DNA from: Leptolyngbya sp. O-77
GTDB lineage: Bacteria > Cyanobacteriota > Cyanobacteriia > Elainellales > Elainellaceae
Length of the DNA: 64,000 nt
Assembly: GCF_001548395.1 (NCBI RefSeq)
Contig: NZ_AP017367.1
Location: 595,001 to 659,000 of the forward strand
Reading direction: 5' to 3'
Each line of letters begins with the position of its first letter. Within the stretch, counting starts at the first letter, position 1. The notes beneath the pieces are model-generated. The model made no database searches. It saw only the letters and a list, made by a program, of their open reading frames with translations, and was not told where the DNA came from. The translations under genes and the position numbers were made by a program. Shown here piece after piece: positions 35,400 through 43,788 of the stretch.

Positions 35400-36722
35400 A
35401 TGTCCAATTCTTTGCCCAACTCCCTGTCTGCGATCGCCCGTGCGCGAGATATTCGTTATTTCATGATTTCCTTCACCGACCTGTTTGGCGTGCAGCGGGC
35501 CAAGCTGGTGCCTGCCGAGAGCATTGATGCGATCGCCGCGAATGGGGCAGGCTTTGCTGGGTTTGCGGCCTGGCTGGATCAGTCGCCGGCCGACCCGGAC
35601 ATTCTGGCATTTCCTGACGTAGATCGGCTGTTTCAGCTTTCCTGGCGGCCAGACGTGGCGTGGCTGCCCGCCGACCTGCACCAGGTTGATGGCCAGCCGC
35701 TAGAGCAAGCGCCGCGCCTGGTGCTAAAGCGGGTGATTCAGCAGGCGGCGGAGATGGGGCTGCGGGTAAAAACGGGCGTGGAGTGCGAATATTTTCTGCT
35801 GTCGCCCAGCGGGGAGGAGATTTCCGATGCGGGCGATCGCCAGAGCAAGCCCTGCTATGACCAGCAGGCTCTGATGCGCCGCTATGACGTAATTCGCGAA
35901 ATCTGCGACAGCATGATTGCCCTCGGCTGGGGGCCCTATCAAAACGACCACGAAGATGCCAACGGTCAGTTTGAAATGAACTGGACTTACGACGATGCGC
36001 TCGTCACCGCCGACCGTCAGGCGTTTTTCAAATACATGGTCAAGTCCATTGCCGAAAAACACGGGCTGCGGGCTACCTTCATGCCCAAGCCCTTTGCCCA
36101 CCTGACGGGCAACGGCTGCCACGTCCATGTTTCAGTCTGGAACAGTGCTGGAGACACCAACCTGTTTGCCGACCCAGAGGGCGAACTGGGGCTATCGCCG
36201 CTGGCCTACCAGTTTCTCGGCGGCGTGCTGCATTCTGCTGAGGCACTATGTGCGATCGCCAATCCCACGGTCAACTCCTACAAGCGCATCAACGCGCCCG
36301 TCACCAACTCTGGGGCCACCTGGTCGCCCAACACCGTCAGCTACAGCGGCAACAACCGCACCCACATGATCCGCATTCCCGAACCCGGTCGGTTTGAGCT
36401 GCGGCTGGCCGATGGCGCAGCAAATCCCTACCTGCTGCCCGCCGCCCTGATCGCCGCCGGACTCGACGGCATCGCCCAAAAGCGCGACCCCGGCCCCCGC
36501 TACGACAACAACAGCTACACCGAGCCGCTGCCCCCTGGCACTGTGCCCCAACTGCCGCTGTATCTGCTAGAAGCCTTGCGCCGATTTGAAGCCAGCCCCG
36601 TGCTGCCCCAGGCGCTAGGCTCCGCCTTTACCCAGGCGTATCTCAAGCTCCAGCGACAAGCCTGGAACGAATACAGCGCCCACATTTCCACCTGGGAACG
36701 AGAGACGACGCTGGACTGCTAG
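35400..36722 (+). CDS. glnT: glutamine synthetase family protein, GlnT/type III-like
   Basis: The protein has 440 residues. GS catalytic landmarks are VKTGVECEYFLLSP (metal Glu), NDHEDANGQFEMNW (metal Glu, adapted from GQxE), GNGCHVHVS (NGSGMHxH-like His) and NRTHMIRIPEPGRFELRLAD (NRxxxxR and the RxE region). The length matches the GlnT subgroup rather than the ~470-residue GSI GlnA. GlnT-type enzymes may make glutamine or gamma-glutamyl amides such as methylglutamate; the preferred amine is unknown. It sits downstream of a Crp/Fnr-family regulator. Confidence 0.88.
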   Translation: MSNSLPNSLSAIARARDIRYFMISFTDLFGVQRAKLVPAESIDAIAANGAGFAGFAAWLDQSPADPDILAFPDVDRLFQLSWRPDVAWLPADLHQVDGQPLEQAPRLVLKRVIQQAAEMGLRVKTGVECEYFLLSPSGEEISDAGDRQSKPCYDQQALMRRYDVIREICDSMIALGWGPYQNDHEDANGQFEMNWTYDDALVTADRQAFFKYMVKSIAEKHGLRATFMPKPFAHLTGNGCHVHVSVWNSAGDTNLFADPEGELGLSPLAYQFLGGVLHSAEALCAIANPTVNSYKRINAPVTNSGATWSPNTVSYSGNNRTHMIRIPEPGRFELRLADGAANPYLLPAALIAAGLDGIAQKRDPGPRYDNNSYTEPLPPGTVPQLPLYLLEALRRFEASPVLPQALGSAFTQAYLKLQRQAWNEYSAHISTWERETTLDC

Positions 36723-36725
36723 GCT

Positions 36726-36771
36726 AGGGGTTGGGGAATGGGGGTTGGGGGTTAGGGGTTGGGGGCTAGGG
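36726..36771. repeat. G-rich telomere-like array downstream of glnT
   Basis: Runs of 4-5 G separated by TT, TTA or AAT (GGGGTTGGGGAATGGGGG and onward), at least six runs. It is complementary in type to the C-rich array at 36868-36900. Confidence 0.9.
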
Positions 36772-36867
36772 AGGAAGAACTGTCTATCGACTGGTTAATC
36801 TGTCCCGGCGGCCTGCCCAGTAACGCAAACTGTAGCAGCGTTAAAGACTTTCAGGAACTCCTGCTTT

Positions 36868-36900
36868 CCTAACCCCTAACCCCCAACCCCTAACCCCTAA
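36868..36900. repeat. C-rich heptamer array abutting recF start
   Basis: CCTAACCCCTAACCCCCAAC continuing CCCTAACCCCTAA; its final A is the first base of the recF ATG. It occupies the position where a ribosome-binding site would be. Confidence 0.9.
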
Positions 36901-38024
36901 TGTTTCTCCGATCGCTGCATCTGCGCCAGTTTCGCAACTACCGGGATCAGGCGGTAAGTTTTGCTGCGCCGAAGACGATTTTGGTGGGTGACAATGCTCA
37001 GGGCAAGTCGAACCTGCTGGAGGCGGTGGAACTGCTGGCCACGCTGCGATCGCACCGCAGTAGCCGCGATCGCGATCTGGTGCAGCAGGGAGCCGAAGAA
37101 GGCAGCATTGCCGCACGGCTGGATCGAGACAGCGGCTCTGTGGATTTGGGGTTGGTGTTGCGGAGCAGCGGGCGACGCACCGTGTCGCTAAACGGGCAAA
37201 CCCTAAAGCGTCAGGTAGACTTTCTGGGCACGATGAGCGCCGTGGAATTTTCCAGCCTGGATCTGGAACTGGTGCGCGGCGGGCCGGGGCATCGCCGCCA
37301 GTGGATTGACACGCTGCTGACCCAACTCGAACCCGTCTACGCGCACCTGTTGCAGCAATACAATCTGGCGCTGCGCCAGCGCAATGCCCTGCTGAAGCAG
37401 TCCGCCAGCCGCGCTGAATCCGCCGTGCCGCTGGATCAGGCGCAGCTTGCGGTGTGGGACGCGCAACTGGCAGCGCTGGGAACGCGGGTCATCCGCCGTC
37501 GGGCCCGGGCGATCGCCCGCATTGCGCCCCTGGCGGAATTCTGGCATCGAGACATTAGCGGCAGCCGCGAAACGCTGGAAATTCACTATGCGCCTAGCGT
37601 ACCGATAGAAAAAGACGACCCGGCGCAGATTCAACAGGCGTTTTTGGACAAGATTCAGCAGCGGGCGATCGCCGAACAGGTGCAGCACACCAGCCTCGTC
37701 GGCCCCCACCGCGATGAGGTCGAGTTCACCATTAACGACACGCCTGCGCGTCAATATGGCTCGCAGGGGCAGCAGCGGACTCTAGTGCTGGCGCTGAAGC
37801 TGGCGGAACTGAAGCTGATCGAATCCGTCGTGGGGGAACCGCCGCTGCTGCTGCTAGACGACGTGCTGGCCGAACTCGACCCCAAGCGCCAGCACAAGCT
37901 GCTCGACACGATTCAAGATCGGTTCCAAACCCTAATCACCACCACCCATCTCGATTCCTTTGATTCGCAGTGGCTCCGGTCGTCGCAGGTGCTAACGGTC
38001 GTTGCAGGGCAGATTAGGGGTTAG
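36900..38024 (+). CDS. recF: DNA replication and repair protein RecF
   Basis: The protein has 374 residues. The N-terminal MFLRSLHLRQFRNYRDQAVS and Walker A GDNAQGKSN (~30-38) are typical. The ABC signature lies in QYGSQGQQRTLVLALKLAEL and Walker B in PPLLLLDDVLAELDPKRQHK. RecF binds ssDNA-dsDNA gaps and loads RecA through RecOR. The start codon directly follows a C-rich heptamer array and there is no Shine-Dalgarno. The last residues (QIRG) and the TAG stop are encoded by the G-rich array at 38014-38046. Confidence 0.94.
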   Translation: MFLRSLHLRQFRNYRDQAVSFAAPKTILVGDNAQGKSNLLEAVELLATLRSHRSSRDRDLVQQGAEEGSIAARLDRDSGSVDLGLVLRSSGRRTVSLNGQTLKRQVDFLGTMSAVEFSSLDLELVRGGPGHRRQWIDTLLTQLEPVYAHLLQQYNLALRQRNALLKQSASRAESAVPLDQAQLAVWDAQLAALGTRVIRRRARAIARIAPLAEFWHRDISGSRETLEIHYAPSVPIEKDDPAQIQQAFLDKIQQRAIAEQVQHTSLVGPHRDEVEFTINDTPARQYGSQGQQRTLVLALKLAELKLIESVVGEPPLLLLDDVLAELDPKRQHKLLDTIQDRFQTLITTTHLDSFDSQWLRSSQVLTVVAGQIRG

Positions 38025-38046
38025 GGGTTGGGGGTTGGGGGTTAGG
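38014..38046. repeat. G-rich heptamer array over recF stop
   Basis: ATTAGGGGTTAGGGGTTGGG continuing with two further GGGGGTT runs. The recF stop is the first GGTTAG of this array. Same motif as at 36726. Confidence 0.9.
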
Positions 38047-38058
38047 TCTGAGCGGCTT

Positions 38059-38220
38059 GATCTCCCCTTGCTTAAGGGGGGCTAGGGGAGATCTCAGACT
38101 GCCTTGTATCCGAAACTGATCCCCCTAAATCCCCCTTAGTAAGGGGGACTTCTGGAGGGCGGCTCGGTTCTCCCCTTTTCTTCTAGCGCAGCGGCGCGTC
38201 AGCGCGGGGGCTAAGGGGGA
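38059..38220. repeat. Palindromic units between recF and aldo/keto reductase
   Basis: GATCTCCCCT (38059-38068) pairs perfectly with AGGGGAGATC (38084-38093) around TTAAGGGG. ATCCCCCTAAATCCCCCTTA and GTAAGGGGGAC form a second hairpin near 38120-38152. An ordinary cyanobacterial intergenic repeat cluster between converging genes. Confidence 0.75.
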
Positions 38221-38241
38221 ATCAAAGGGTTTTAAAACACG

Positions 38242-38273
38242 CCCTAACCCCCAACCCCTAACCCCCAAACCCT
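38242..38273. repeat. C-rich heptamer array over aldo/keto reductase stop
   Basis: CCCTAACCCCCAACCCCTAA continuing CCCCCAAACC, complementary in type to 38014-38046. It runs into the stop codon of the minus-strand reductase gene. Confidence 0.9.
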
Positions 38274-39288
38274 ACCTATACTCGTCGCCGCAGTCGCCAA
38301 TTTGGTTCAGCAAGTTGCGCGATCGCCCCGAAACCTGCTCGATCCGCTGCCAGTCATCGGCATCAAGCTGGAAGTCGAATACGCGGGCGTTGTCGGCGCG
38401 GTGTTCGGCGATGCTGAGGCGCGTGCCGACGATCACGCCTGCTACGGCAGGGCGATCGAGAATGGCCCGCACCGCCACATTTGACAGGCTGGCGTGATGT
38501 TTGTGGGCGATCGCCTCCAGGGTTTTTAGCAAGTCCTGAAACAAGTCCCAGCCGCCCCAGGCATCAATCATGCGCTTGTATTTCTGCTGAGACACGGTGG
38601 ACAGTTCCCCCCGACGCGGCTCTGGCTTGCCGAGGTAGCGCTCGGACAGGAAGCCGCCGCAGAGTGTGCCGTAGGTCAGCAAATGCACGCCCCGCTCCTG
38701 GCAGAGCTTCGCCATGTAGGCCTCTGGGCGGCGATCGACGAGGGAATACTGCACCTGGTTCGACACGATCGGGATGCCGCTGTCGAGGATGATTTGCAGA
38801 TGCTCGGTGTCAAAGTTGGTGAGCGCCAGATGGCGGAGTTTGCCGTCGCGCTGCAAGTCGGTCATGTGTTTTAGCGCGTCCAGGTAAGCCGGATCGCCAT
38901 AGTCCCACCAGTGAAACTGGAGCAAATCGAGACAAGGTGTGTCCATGCGCTGACGCGACACGTCGATGCTGCGTTCTACGACAGCACGGGGCATCGGGCC
39001 CGGCCGGGGCACCCATTTGGTAAACGCCTGCACCTGGGATAGCGCTGCCTCGCCCCGCGCTGCCGCAAGCTGCCGCCGAAACGCGCCGATAAAGTCTTCT
39101 GCCGGGCCGTAGTGATCGGCTAGATCCCAGGTGGTGTAGCCCGCGTCGAGATAGTCCACCATGCTGGCGATCGCCCCGTTCGGGTCAATCCGTCCGTGCG
39201 CTCCCGATACCTGCCACATCCCATTCAGCAGGCGGCAAATGGTTAAATCTGGGGTGAACTGGAAACGGCTAGAGTCGGGTAGCAGCAT
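38272..39288 (-). CDS. aldo/keto reductase
   Basis: The protein has 338 residues and a TIM barrel. Catalytic tetrad positions are visible: DYLDAGYTTWDLADHYGPAE (Asp and Tyr), FTKWVPRPG (Lys) and DLLQFHWWDYGDPAYLDALK (His). C-terminal LSNVAVRAILDRPAVAGVIV lies in the NADPH pocket. AKRs reduce aldehydes and ketones; the substrate is unknown. It starts 22 bp after crtB on the same strand, so it probably belongs to the crtP-crtB transcript. Confidence 0.88.
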   Translation of the reverse strand: MLLPDSSRFQFTPDLTICRLLNGMWQVSGAHGRIDPNGAIASMVDYLDAGYTTWDLADHYGPAEDFIGAFRRQLAAARGEAALSQVQAFTKWVPRPGPMPRAVVERSIDVSRQRMDTPCLDLLQFHWWDYGDPAYLDALKHMTDLQRDGKLRHLALTNFDTEHLQIILDSGIPIVSNQVQYSLVDRRPEAYMAKLCQERGVHLLTYGTLCGGFLSERYLGKPEPRRGELSTVSQQKYKRMIDAWGGWDLFQDLLKTLEAIAHKHHASLSNVAVRAILDRPAVAGVIVGTRLSIAEHRADNARVFDFQLDADDWQRIEQVSGRSRNLLNQIGDCGDEYR

Positions 39289-39310
39289 AGAACAGGGGTT
39301 CGTTTGTGGA

Positions 39311-40237
39311 CTACAGAACCTCGGCCCGCAGCCGTGCCAGCGGCAAACTCAGTAGCTTGCGTGGCCCCGATACGTAGGCCCGCTTGCGAAACACGTCGTA
39401 GCGGTTGCGCTCGATCGCGTCCAAAATTTGCCGATACAGCATCAGCGCCGACCACACGGGAAATCTCGCATCGCGGCTCAGCAGACTGACACCGCTTTCC
39501 GCCTGCACAAAGAACTTTCGCGCCCGCTGAATTTCAAACTTCATCAGCTCTCGCCAGCGATCATCTACCACGCCGTTAAACAAATCGGCTTCGGTATAGT
39601 TGAACAGCGCCAGGTCTTCGAGCGGCAGATAAATGCGGCCGCGCCGCGCATCTTCACCCACGTCGCGGAGAATGTTGGTGAGCTGGTTAGCAATGCCAAG
39701 GGCGATCGCCTCCTGCGTTGGATCGACCAACCCGCCCTTGCTCCACGGGGCCGTGCGGCGGCTGTCGTCCACACCCATCACCGCCGCCGACATCAGCCCC
39801 ACCGTGCCCGCTACGCGATAACAATAGAGCTTTAGCTCCTCAAAGGTTTCATAGCGGTTGCGATAGAGATCCATCCGCTGTCCTTCAATCATGTCTCTGA
39901 AGGGCTGGATGTCGAGCGGGAAGCGCTCTAGCGTGTCCACCAGCGCCACGTCCACATCTTCCAACGGATGACCTGCAAAGAGGGTTTCTAGGTTTTCTTC
40001 CCACTGATCCAGCGTTTCATCTGTTGTATAGGCTGCGTCTGCCCCGTCCACCAATTCATCCGTGCGCCGACACCAGACATAAATCGCCCAAATCGCCCGC
40101 CGCTTTTCTTCCGGCATCAGCAACGTCCCAAGATAAAACGTCTTGGCATATTCCTGAGTGATCTGGCGACAGCGCTCATAGGAATCGTCCAGAGATATCA
40201 GGACGGTTTTGCAGGAAGGCTTCGGCAGTTGCAGCAT
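39311..40237 (-). CDS. crtB: phytoene synthase
   Basis: The protein has 308 residues. The two prenyl-diphosphate Mg2+ motifs are present as RRTDELVDGADA (~residues 54-65) and NILRDVGEDARRGRIYLPLE (~192-211). YCYRVAGTVGLMSAAVMG is also conserved. It condenses two geranylgeranyl diphosphates to 15-cis-phytoene, the first committed step of carotenoid synthesis. It lies 103 bp after crtP on the same strand, the usual cyanobacterial pds-pys order. Confidence 0.95.
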   Translation of the reverse strand: MLQLPKPSCKTVLISLDDSYERCRQITQEYAKTFYLGTLLMPEEKRRAIWAIYVWCRRTDELVDGADAAYTTDETLDQWEENLETLFAGHPLEDVDVALVDTLERFPLDIQPFRDMIEGQRMDLYRNRYETFEELKLYCYRVAGTVGLMSAAVMGVDDSRRTAPWSKGGLVDPTQEAIALGIANQLTNILRDVGEDARRGRIYLPLEDLALFNYTEADLFNGVVDDRWRELMKFEIQRARKFFVQAESGVSLLSRDARFPVWSALMLYRQILDAIERNRYDVFRKRAYVSGPRKLLSLPLARLRAEVL

Positions 40238-40340
40238 TACATCGCAGGGCTGGAGGAATACAGTTAAACCTATCAGTAATCCGTCACTTGCGGTTCATTT
40301 GGAACGATTAGCATTCCAGAAATGAAACCGCTGGAGTGAT

Positions 40341-41768
40341 TTATCGGGCTGAAGTGGCCACTAGGTCGGGCGGCGCTGAATCTACAGGAGATGCAGGAAA
40401 TCGCTGGGCGATCGCCTCGGCGGCTTGTTTACCCGATAGAACTGCACCCTCCATGCTGCCCAGATAGCGCTGCATGGTGTAGCTCCCGGCAAGGAAGAAA
40501 TTGTCGATTGGGGTTGCCTGGTCGGGGCGGCAGGCTTGCATTCCTGGCGCGGCCGTGTAGACTGAGCGCGGCGTTTTCACGATCTTGTGTTTCAGCAGCG
40601 TAGCCGGGTTTTCGCCCGCCAGGTCATCCGGGAAGAGTTTCTTTAGCTCCTCCATGGTCGCCGCCAGGATGTCGTCTTCAGACTTATCGATCCAGTCTTT
40701 TGCCGGAGCCAAGACCAGCTCTAGCATTGAGCGATCTGGATTGGCATATTCGCGGCAAGTGTTGCTCATGTCAGCATAGACGCTGAGCAGGGGCGATCGC
40801 GAAAACAGGAGCTGATCCACATCCGTCAGCTTGCGATCAAACCACAAGTGAATGTTGATCACGGGCACGCCTTCCAGGGATTGCATCTTTTGGAAGAACT
40901 CGATCTTCGTCCACGGCTCTGGCATTAGCGCTTTGATCACGTCTACCGGCATTGCCGAAACGTACACATCTGCCGTCACCACTTCATCCGGCGCACCGTC
41001 CAGCCCGCGCACTGCAAACCCGCGTACCGTGCCGTCTTCGTTCAGCAAAATCTGCTTTAGCGGCTTCTTCAGCAGCACCTTGCCGCCGCGCTCGGTCACA
41101 TAGTCCACAATCGGCTGACACAGACGCTCGGTGGGCGACCCGTCGAGAAAGGCCACCTTCGAGCCGTAGCGCTCTTGCAAAAAGCGATTCAGCGCCGTCA
41201 GCGGAACCGTCGCCGACACATCTTCGGGGTTGATAAAGGTGAGCGCCTTGGAGGCCGCCACAAAAATGTCGCTGTTGACCCGCTCATCCACGCCTTGCAG
41301 CCGCAGCCACTCCAGCAGCGAGTACCGATCCATGTTTTCCACATACTGCTGACCACGCACCACCGCAGGCAGTAGCCCGATAGCAAAGCGAATTTTCTGA
41401 TTCCAGGTCAGCATGTCGTTGTTACGGAGGATCGACATGATGACATTGAAAGGGGCGGGAATGTCGGGCACATCGAAGCGCGACAGAACGCCCGGTTTCT
41501 CTGGCTGGTTGAAGATCAGCGTGTGTTCTTTCCACTGGAGCCGATCTTCAATGTCCAGTTCCTTAAACAACTGGAGCATATTGGGATAGGCCCCAAAAAA
41601 GACGTGCAGACCCGTTTCGTACCAGTCGCCGTCGGCATCCTTCCAGGCGGCTACCAGCCCGCCCAGCACGTCCCGACTTTCCAGCACGATGGGCGTGTGC
41701 CCTGCGTCTACTAAATATTTGGCGCAGGCTAGCCCGGCCAATCCTCCCCCTGCGATCGCCACCCGCAT
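40341..41768 (-). CDS. crtP: 15-cis-phytoene desaturase (plant type)
   Basis: The protein has 475 residues. The N-terminal FAD dinucleotide motif is MRVAIAGGGLAGLACAKYLV (GxGxxG). ESRDVLGGLVAAWKDADGDW, DVYVSAMPVDVIKALMPEPW and the C-terminal NFFLAGSYTMQRYLGSMEGA are characteristic of the CrtP/PDS type rather than bacterial CrtI. It desaturates phytoene to zeta-carotene with plastoquinone as acceptor, at the thylakoid membrane. First gene of the crtP-crtB cluster. Confidence 0.95.
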   Translation of the reverse strand: MRVAIAGGGLAGLACAKYLVDAGHTPIVLESRDVLGGLVAAWKDADGDWYETGLHVFFGAYPNMLQLFKELDIEDRLQWKEHTLIFNQPEKPGVLSRFDVPDIPAPFNVIMSILRNNDMLTWNQKIRFAIGLLPAVVRGQQYVENMDRYSLLEWLRLQGVDERVNSDIFVAASKALTFINPEDVSATVPLTALNRFLQERYGSKVAFLDGSPTERLCQPIVDYVTERGGKVLLKKPLKQILLNEDGTVRGFAVRGLDGAPDEVVTADVYVSAMPVDVIKALMPEPWTKIEFFQKMQSLEGVPVINIHLWFDRKLTDVDQLLFSRSPLLSVYADMSNTCREYANPDRSMLELVLAPAKDWIDKSEDDILAATMEELKKLFPDDLAGENPATLLKHKIVKTPRSVYTAAPGMQACRPDQATPIDNFFLAGSYTMQRYLGSMEGAVLSGKQAAEAIAQRFPASPVDSAPPDLVATSAR

Positions 41769-41905
41769 GTGCGCGCTGTCCTCTGAAATACCTGTTTACA
41801 CTAGCTCTCATTATATGTTGCAAACTGTAACAAAACGGGCCGTCAACGGGCATTTTTCTGAGATCTGCCGCTTGAAACTGCCCGCTTGGCCAGAGATGCT
41901 GAGCG

Positions 41906-42622
41906 CTAACCAAAAAACAGGTGGCTTTCGGGCTGGATGTTGATCTCCAGCGGCACGGCCTGCGGCTCTGCCATCAGAGCAAACAAGATCGCGTCGGCCG
42001 CCGTTTCGGGACGGAGCATCTTGGTGCGATCGACCTTGAGGCTGACGTGATCCCAAAAGGGCGTATCCACGCCGCCAAAGTAAAATAGCGTGAACTTGAC
42101 TCCAAAGCGCTTTAGCTCGTCGGCCATGCACTTGCTGAAGCCCACCACGCCAAACTTAGAGGCGCAGTAGGCCGCCGCCATCGCCATTGGGTGCTGTCCC
42201 AAAATCCCTATCACGTTGCAGATGTGTCCTGACTTGTGTTCCTTCATGACGTTGGCGGCGGCCTGACAGGTGTAGAAGCTGCCCTTCAAGTTGAGATCTA
42301 GCATGGCATCCAGGTCGGCGGGTTCAATCTTGTTGTATTGCTTGAGGATGCCTGCGCCCGCCGCGTTCACCAGCACGTCGATTTTGCCGAATTGGGCGAT
42401 CGCCTTTTGCATCAGCGCTTCGGCCTGCTGCGGGTCGGTGATGTCTGTTGGCACGGCCAGCACGCCACCGGGCGCACCAGCCAGCGAATGGGCCAACGGG
42501 TTCAGCGTCGCTGTATCTCGCGCCGCCAGCACCAGCGCTGCGCCCAATGGAGCCAGCTTTTGCGCCAGCGCCGACCCAATGCCCCCCGTTGCGCCCACAA
42601 TGACAACCACCTTGCCTTGCAT
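41906..42622 (-). CDS. short-chain dehydrogenase/reductase
   Basis: ATG 42622 (MQGKVVVIVGATGGIGSALA) gives 238 residues; the longer frame to 42748 is not supported. It has the NADP-binding TGGIGSA glycine motif, the conserved NAAGAG and the YxxxK catalytic pair (AAAYCASKFGVVGF). The residue 13 before the Tyr, normally the catalytic Ser, is Gly (NVIGILGQHPM). The reaction is unknown; loss of that Ser is unusual for a classical SDR. It lies upstream of crtP on the same strand with a 137-bp gap. Confidence 0.85.
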   Translation of the reverse strand: MQGKVVVIVGATGGIGSALAQKLAPLGAALVLAARDTATLNPLAHSLAGAPGGVLAVPTDITDPQQAEALMQKAIAQFGKIDVLVNAAGAGILKQYNKIEPADLDAMLDLNLKGSFYTCQAAANVMKEHKSGHICNVIGILGQHPMAMAAAYCASKFGVVGFSKCMADELKRFGVKFTLFYFGGVDTPFWDHVSLKVDRTKMLRPETAADAILFALMAEPQAVPLEINIQPESHLFFG

Positions 42623-42998
42623 AACCCGTTCCGCTTCTTTACATTTCTTAATTTCACTCCTCATCATATCGCCTTGCTCGGCACGGTGCATCTGCCCAAT
42701 GCCAGCCCTAATTCCAGCACTGGTACGGATGGGAAACCGAGCAAGCATGGCGATCGCCCGTCTGCGGGGATCACGGACGACAGCCGCTTTGCCGAGTTCC
42801 GTCCGGTTTGGCAGCGGGTAAGAAATTAAGTTTGGTCACAGGGCGATCGCCCCTTTTGTGGCGGATGGTAGCCTAAATCACAGGCACATATTTCAATAAT
42901 TCTTCCCGGACGGGGCCTGTGCCTCCTGCCTCGCTACCGGACGCGGCGATCGCTTACGGCTTGTAACGCTGCTTTGATTGGGGCATATCAGCCTAGCA
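42623..42998. promoter_or_regulatory. Region upstream of SDR gene with inverted CACAGGC repeat
   Basis: No gene. CACAGGC (~42880) and GCCTGTG (~42917) can pair over a ~30-base loop. TTGTAA (42961) and TATCAG (42986) are a loose promoter match reading rightward into the structured region. Confidence 0.3.
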
Positions 42999-43236
42999 AT
43001 GGTCTAGAACCTTCTGTTTCGTCTAGATGCTCGGCTGCATCGCCCAAGCTCCTCTGCCTCCGAAAGAGGCATCGGCGTGCAGGCTCAAGAGCGAGTGCTG
43101 CGGGTTGTTCAGCCTACACTGAGTTAAAATTCAGCAATTAAACGCCCCAAGCCTTCAAGATTGAGACTTGAGACAGGCGATTTGAACTAAATACTAAACG
43201 TTTGAAAGGTCTGCTCCAGGGCAGACCTTTTGGTTT
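42998..43236 (+). ncRNA. candidate structured small RNA with terminator
   Basis: About 240 bases with no ORF, a possible promoter before it, and an intrinsic terminator at its end. An inner stem-loop is visible: GCCTC-CGAAA-GAGGC inside a bulged CTGCA(T)CGCC/GGCGTGCAG stem (~43034-43082). It is flanked by CTCG/CGAG. It matches no RNA family I can name: RNase P, tmRNA and SRP consensus motifs are absent, and 6S could not be confirmed or excluded. The opposite strand could instead be the SDR gene leader. Confidence 0.35.
43205..43236 (+). terminator. Strong Rho-independent terminator
   Basis: AAAGGTCTGC (43205-43214) pairs perfectly with GCAGACCTTT (43221-43230) around TCCAGG, followed by TGGTTT. 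The + strand has the better T-tail. It could also terminate the minus-strand 46-residue gene from the other side. Confidence 0.8.
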
Positions 43237-43350
43237 AATGGTTGCGCCAAATTATGGTGTGCGCCAAATTTTCGCCAGGTTCTGTCCCAAAAGCTGGACT
43301 TGCTGTGTCCGTCGCACACGAATGCGCCGCACATGAAAAATTTCACTTTT

Positions 43351-43491
43351 CTAGGGCAGCGCGTAGGCAGACTGAAGCGCCCACAGGATTAGCGCGGCAA
43401 TGCTGCCCAAAATTAGCACTGAAGAAAGAGTCAGCGCGATGGGGCTATCGGCACCGGGAAATTTCATAATGCCTCGATTCCAATCCGTCAT
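43351..43491 (-). CDS. 46-residue single-span membrane protein
   Basis: The frame starts ATG 43491 with AAAGGA 10 bases upstream and reads MTDWNRGIMKFPGADSPIAL followed by TLSSVLILGSIAALILWALQ and SAYALP. The N-terminus is polar and one transmembrane helix covers most of the second half. Size, topology and the PGADSPIALT motif suggest a small thylakoid or membrane-complex subunit, but I cannot match it to a named one. It is convincing as a gene because of the ribosome site and clean composition. Confidence 0.6.
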   Translation of the reverse strand: MTDWNRGIMKFPGADSPIALTLSSVLILGSIAALILWALQSAYALP

Positions 43492-43788
43492 AGGTTTATG
43501 TCCTTTGATTGATGAAGGGTTGTAGAAACGTTGCAGAATTGATCAACTGTTGAAGCGAATCTAAAACGCGAGTGAGCAGCAAGCTGAGCAGTCTGGCTGG
43601 TAAAGGTCGAGCCTTACCAAGCGGCATTAGCTAAAACGAACAGCACAATACCAGATATCCTGCTAACTTGCCAGCACAAATTGCGCCAGGCCGACTTGAT
43701 TGTAACCACACTTTTTTGCCTTGAGGGTTATGTGGCTCACCTCTACAGCGTTTTTAAGATTTAGAACAGAATCTGGGAGGAATGGCGG
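43492..43788. other. Divergent intergenic region
   Basis: Promoter region between the small membrane protein gene and the SGNH hydrolase gene. No motif stands out. Confidence 0.35.

Noticed and set aside
42998..43236. RNase P, tmRNA or SRP RNA
   Set aside because: Their conserved cores are absent from the sequence.
43242..43469. Plus-strand 75-codon frame over the small membrane protein gene
   Set aside because: The minus strand has a proper ribosome site and a transmembrane pattern; the plus frame is Cys/Arg-rich shadow.
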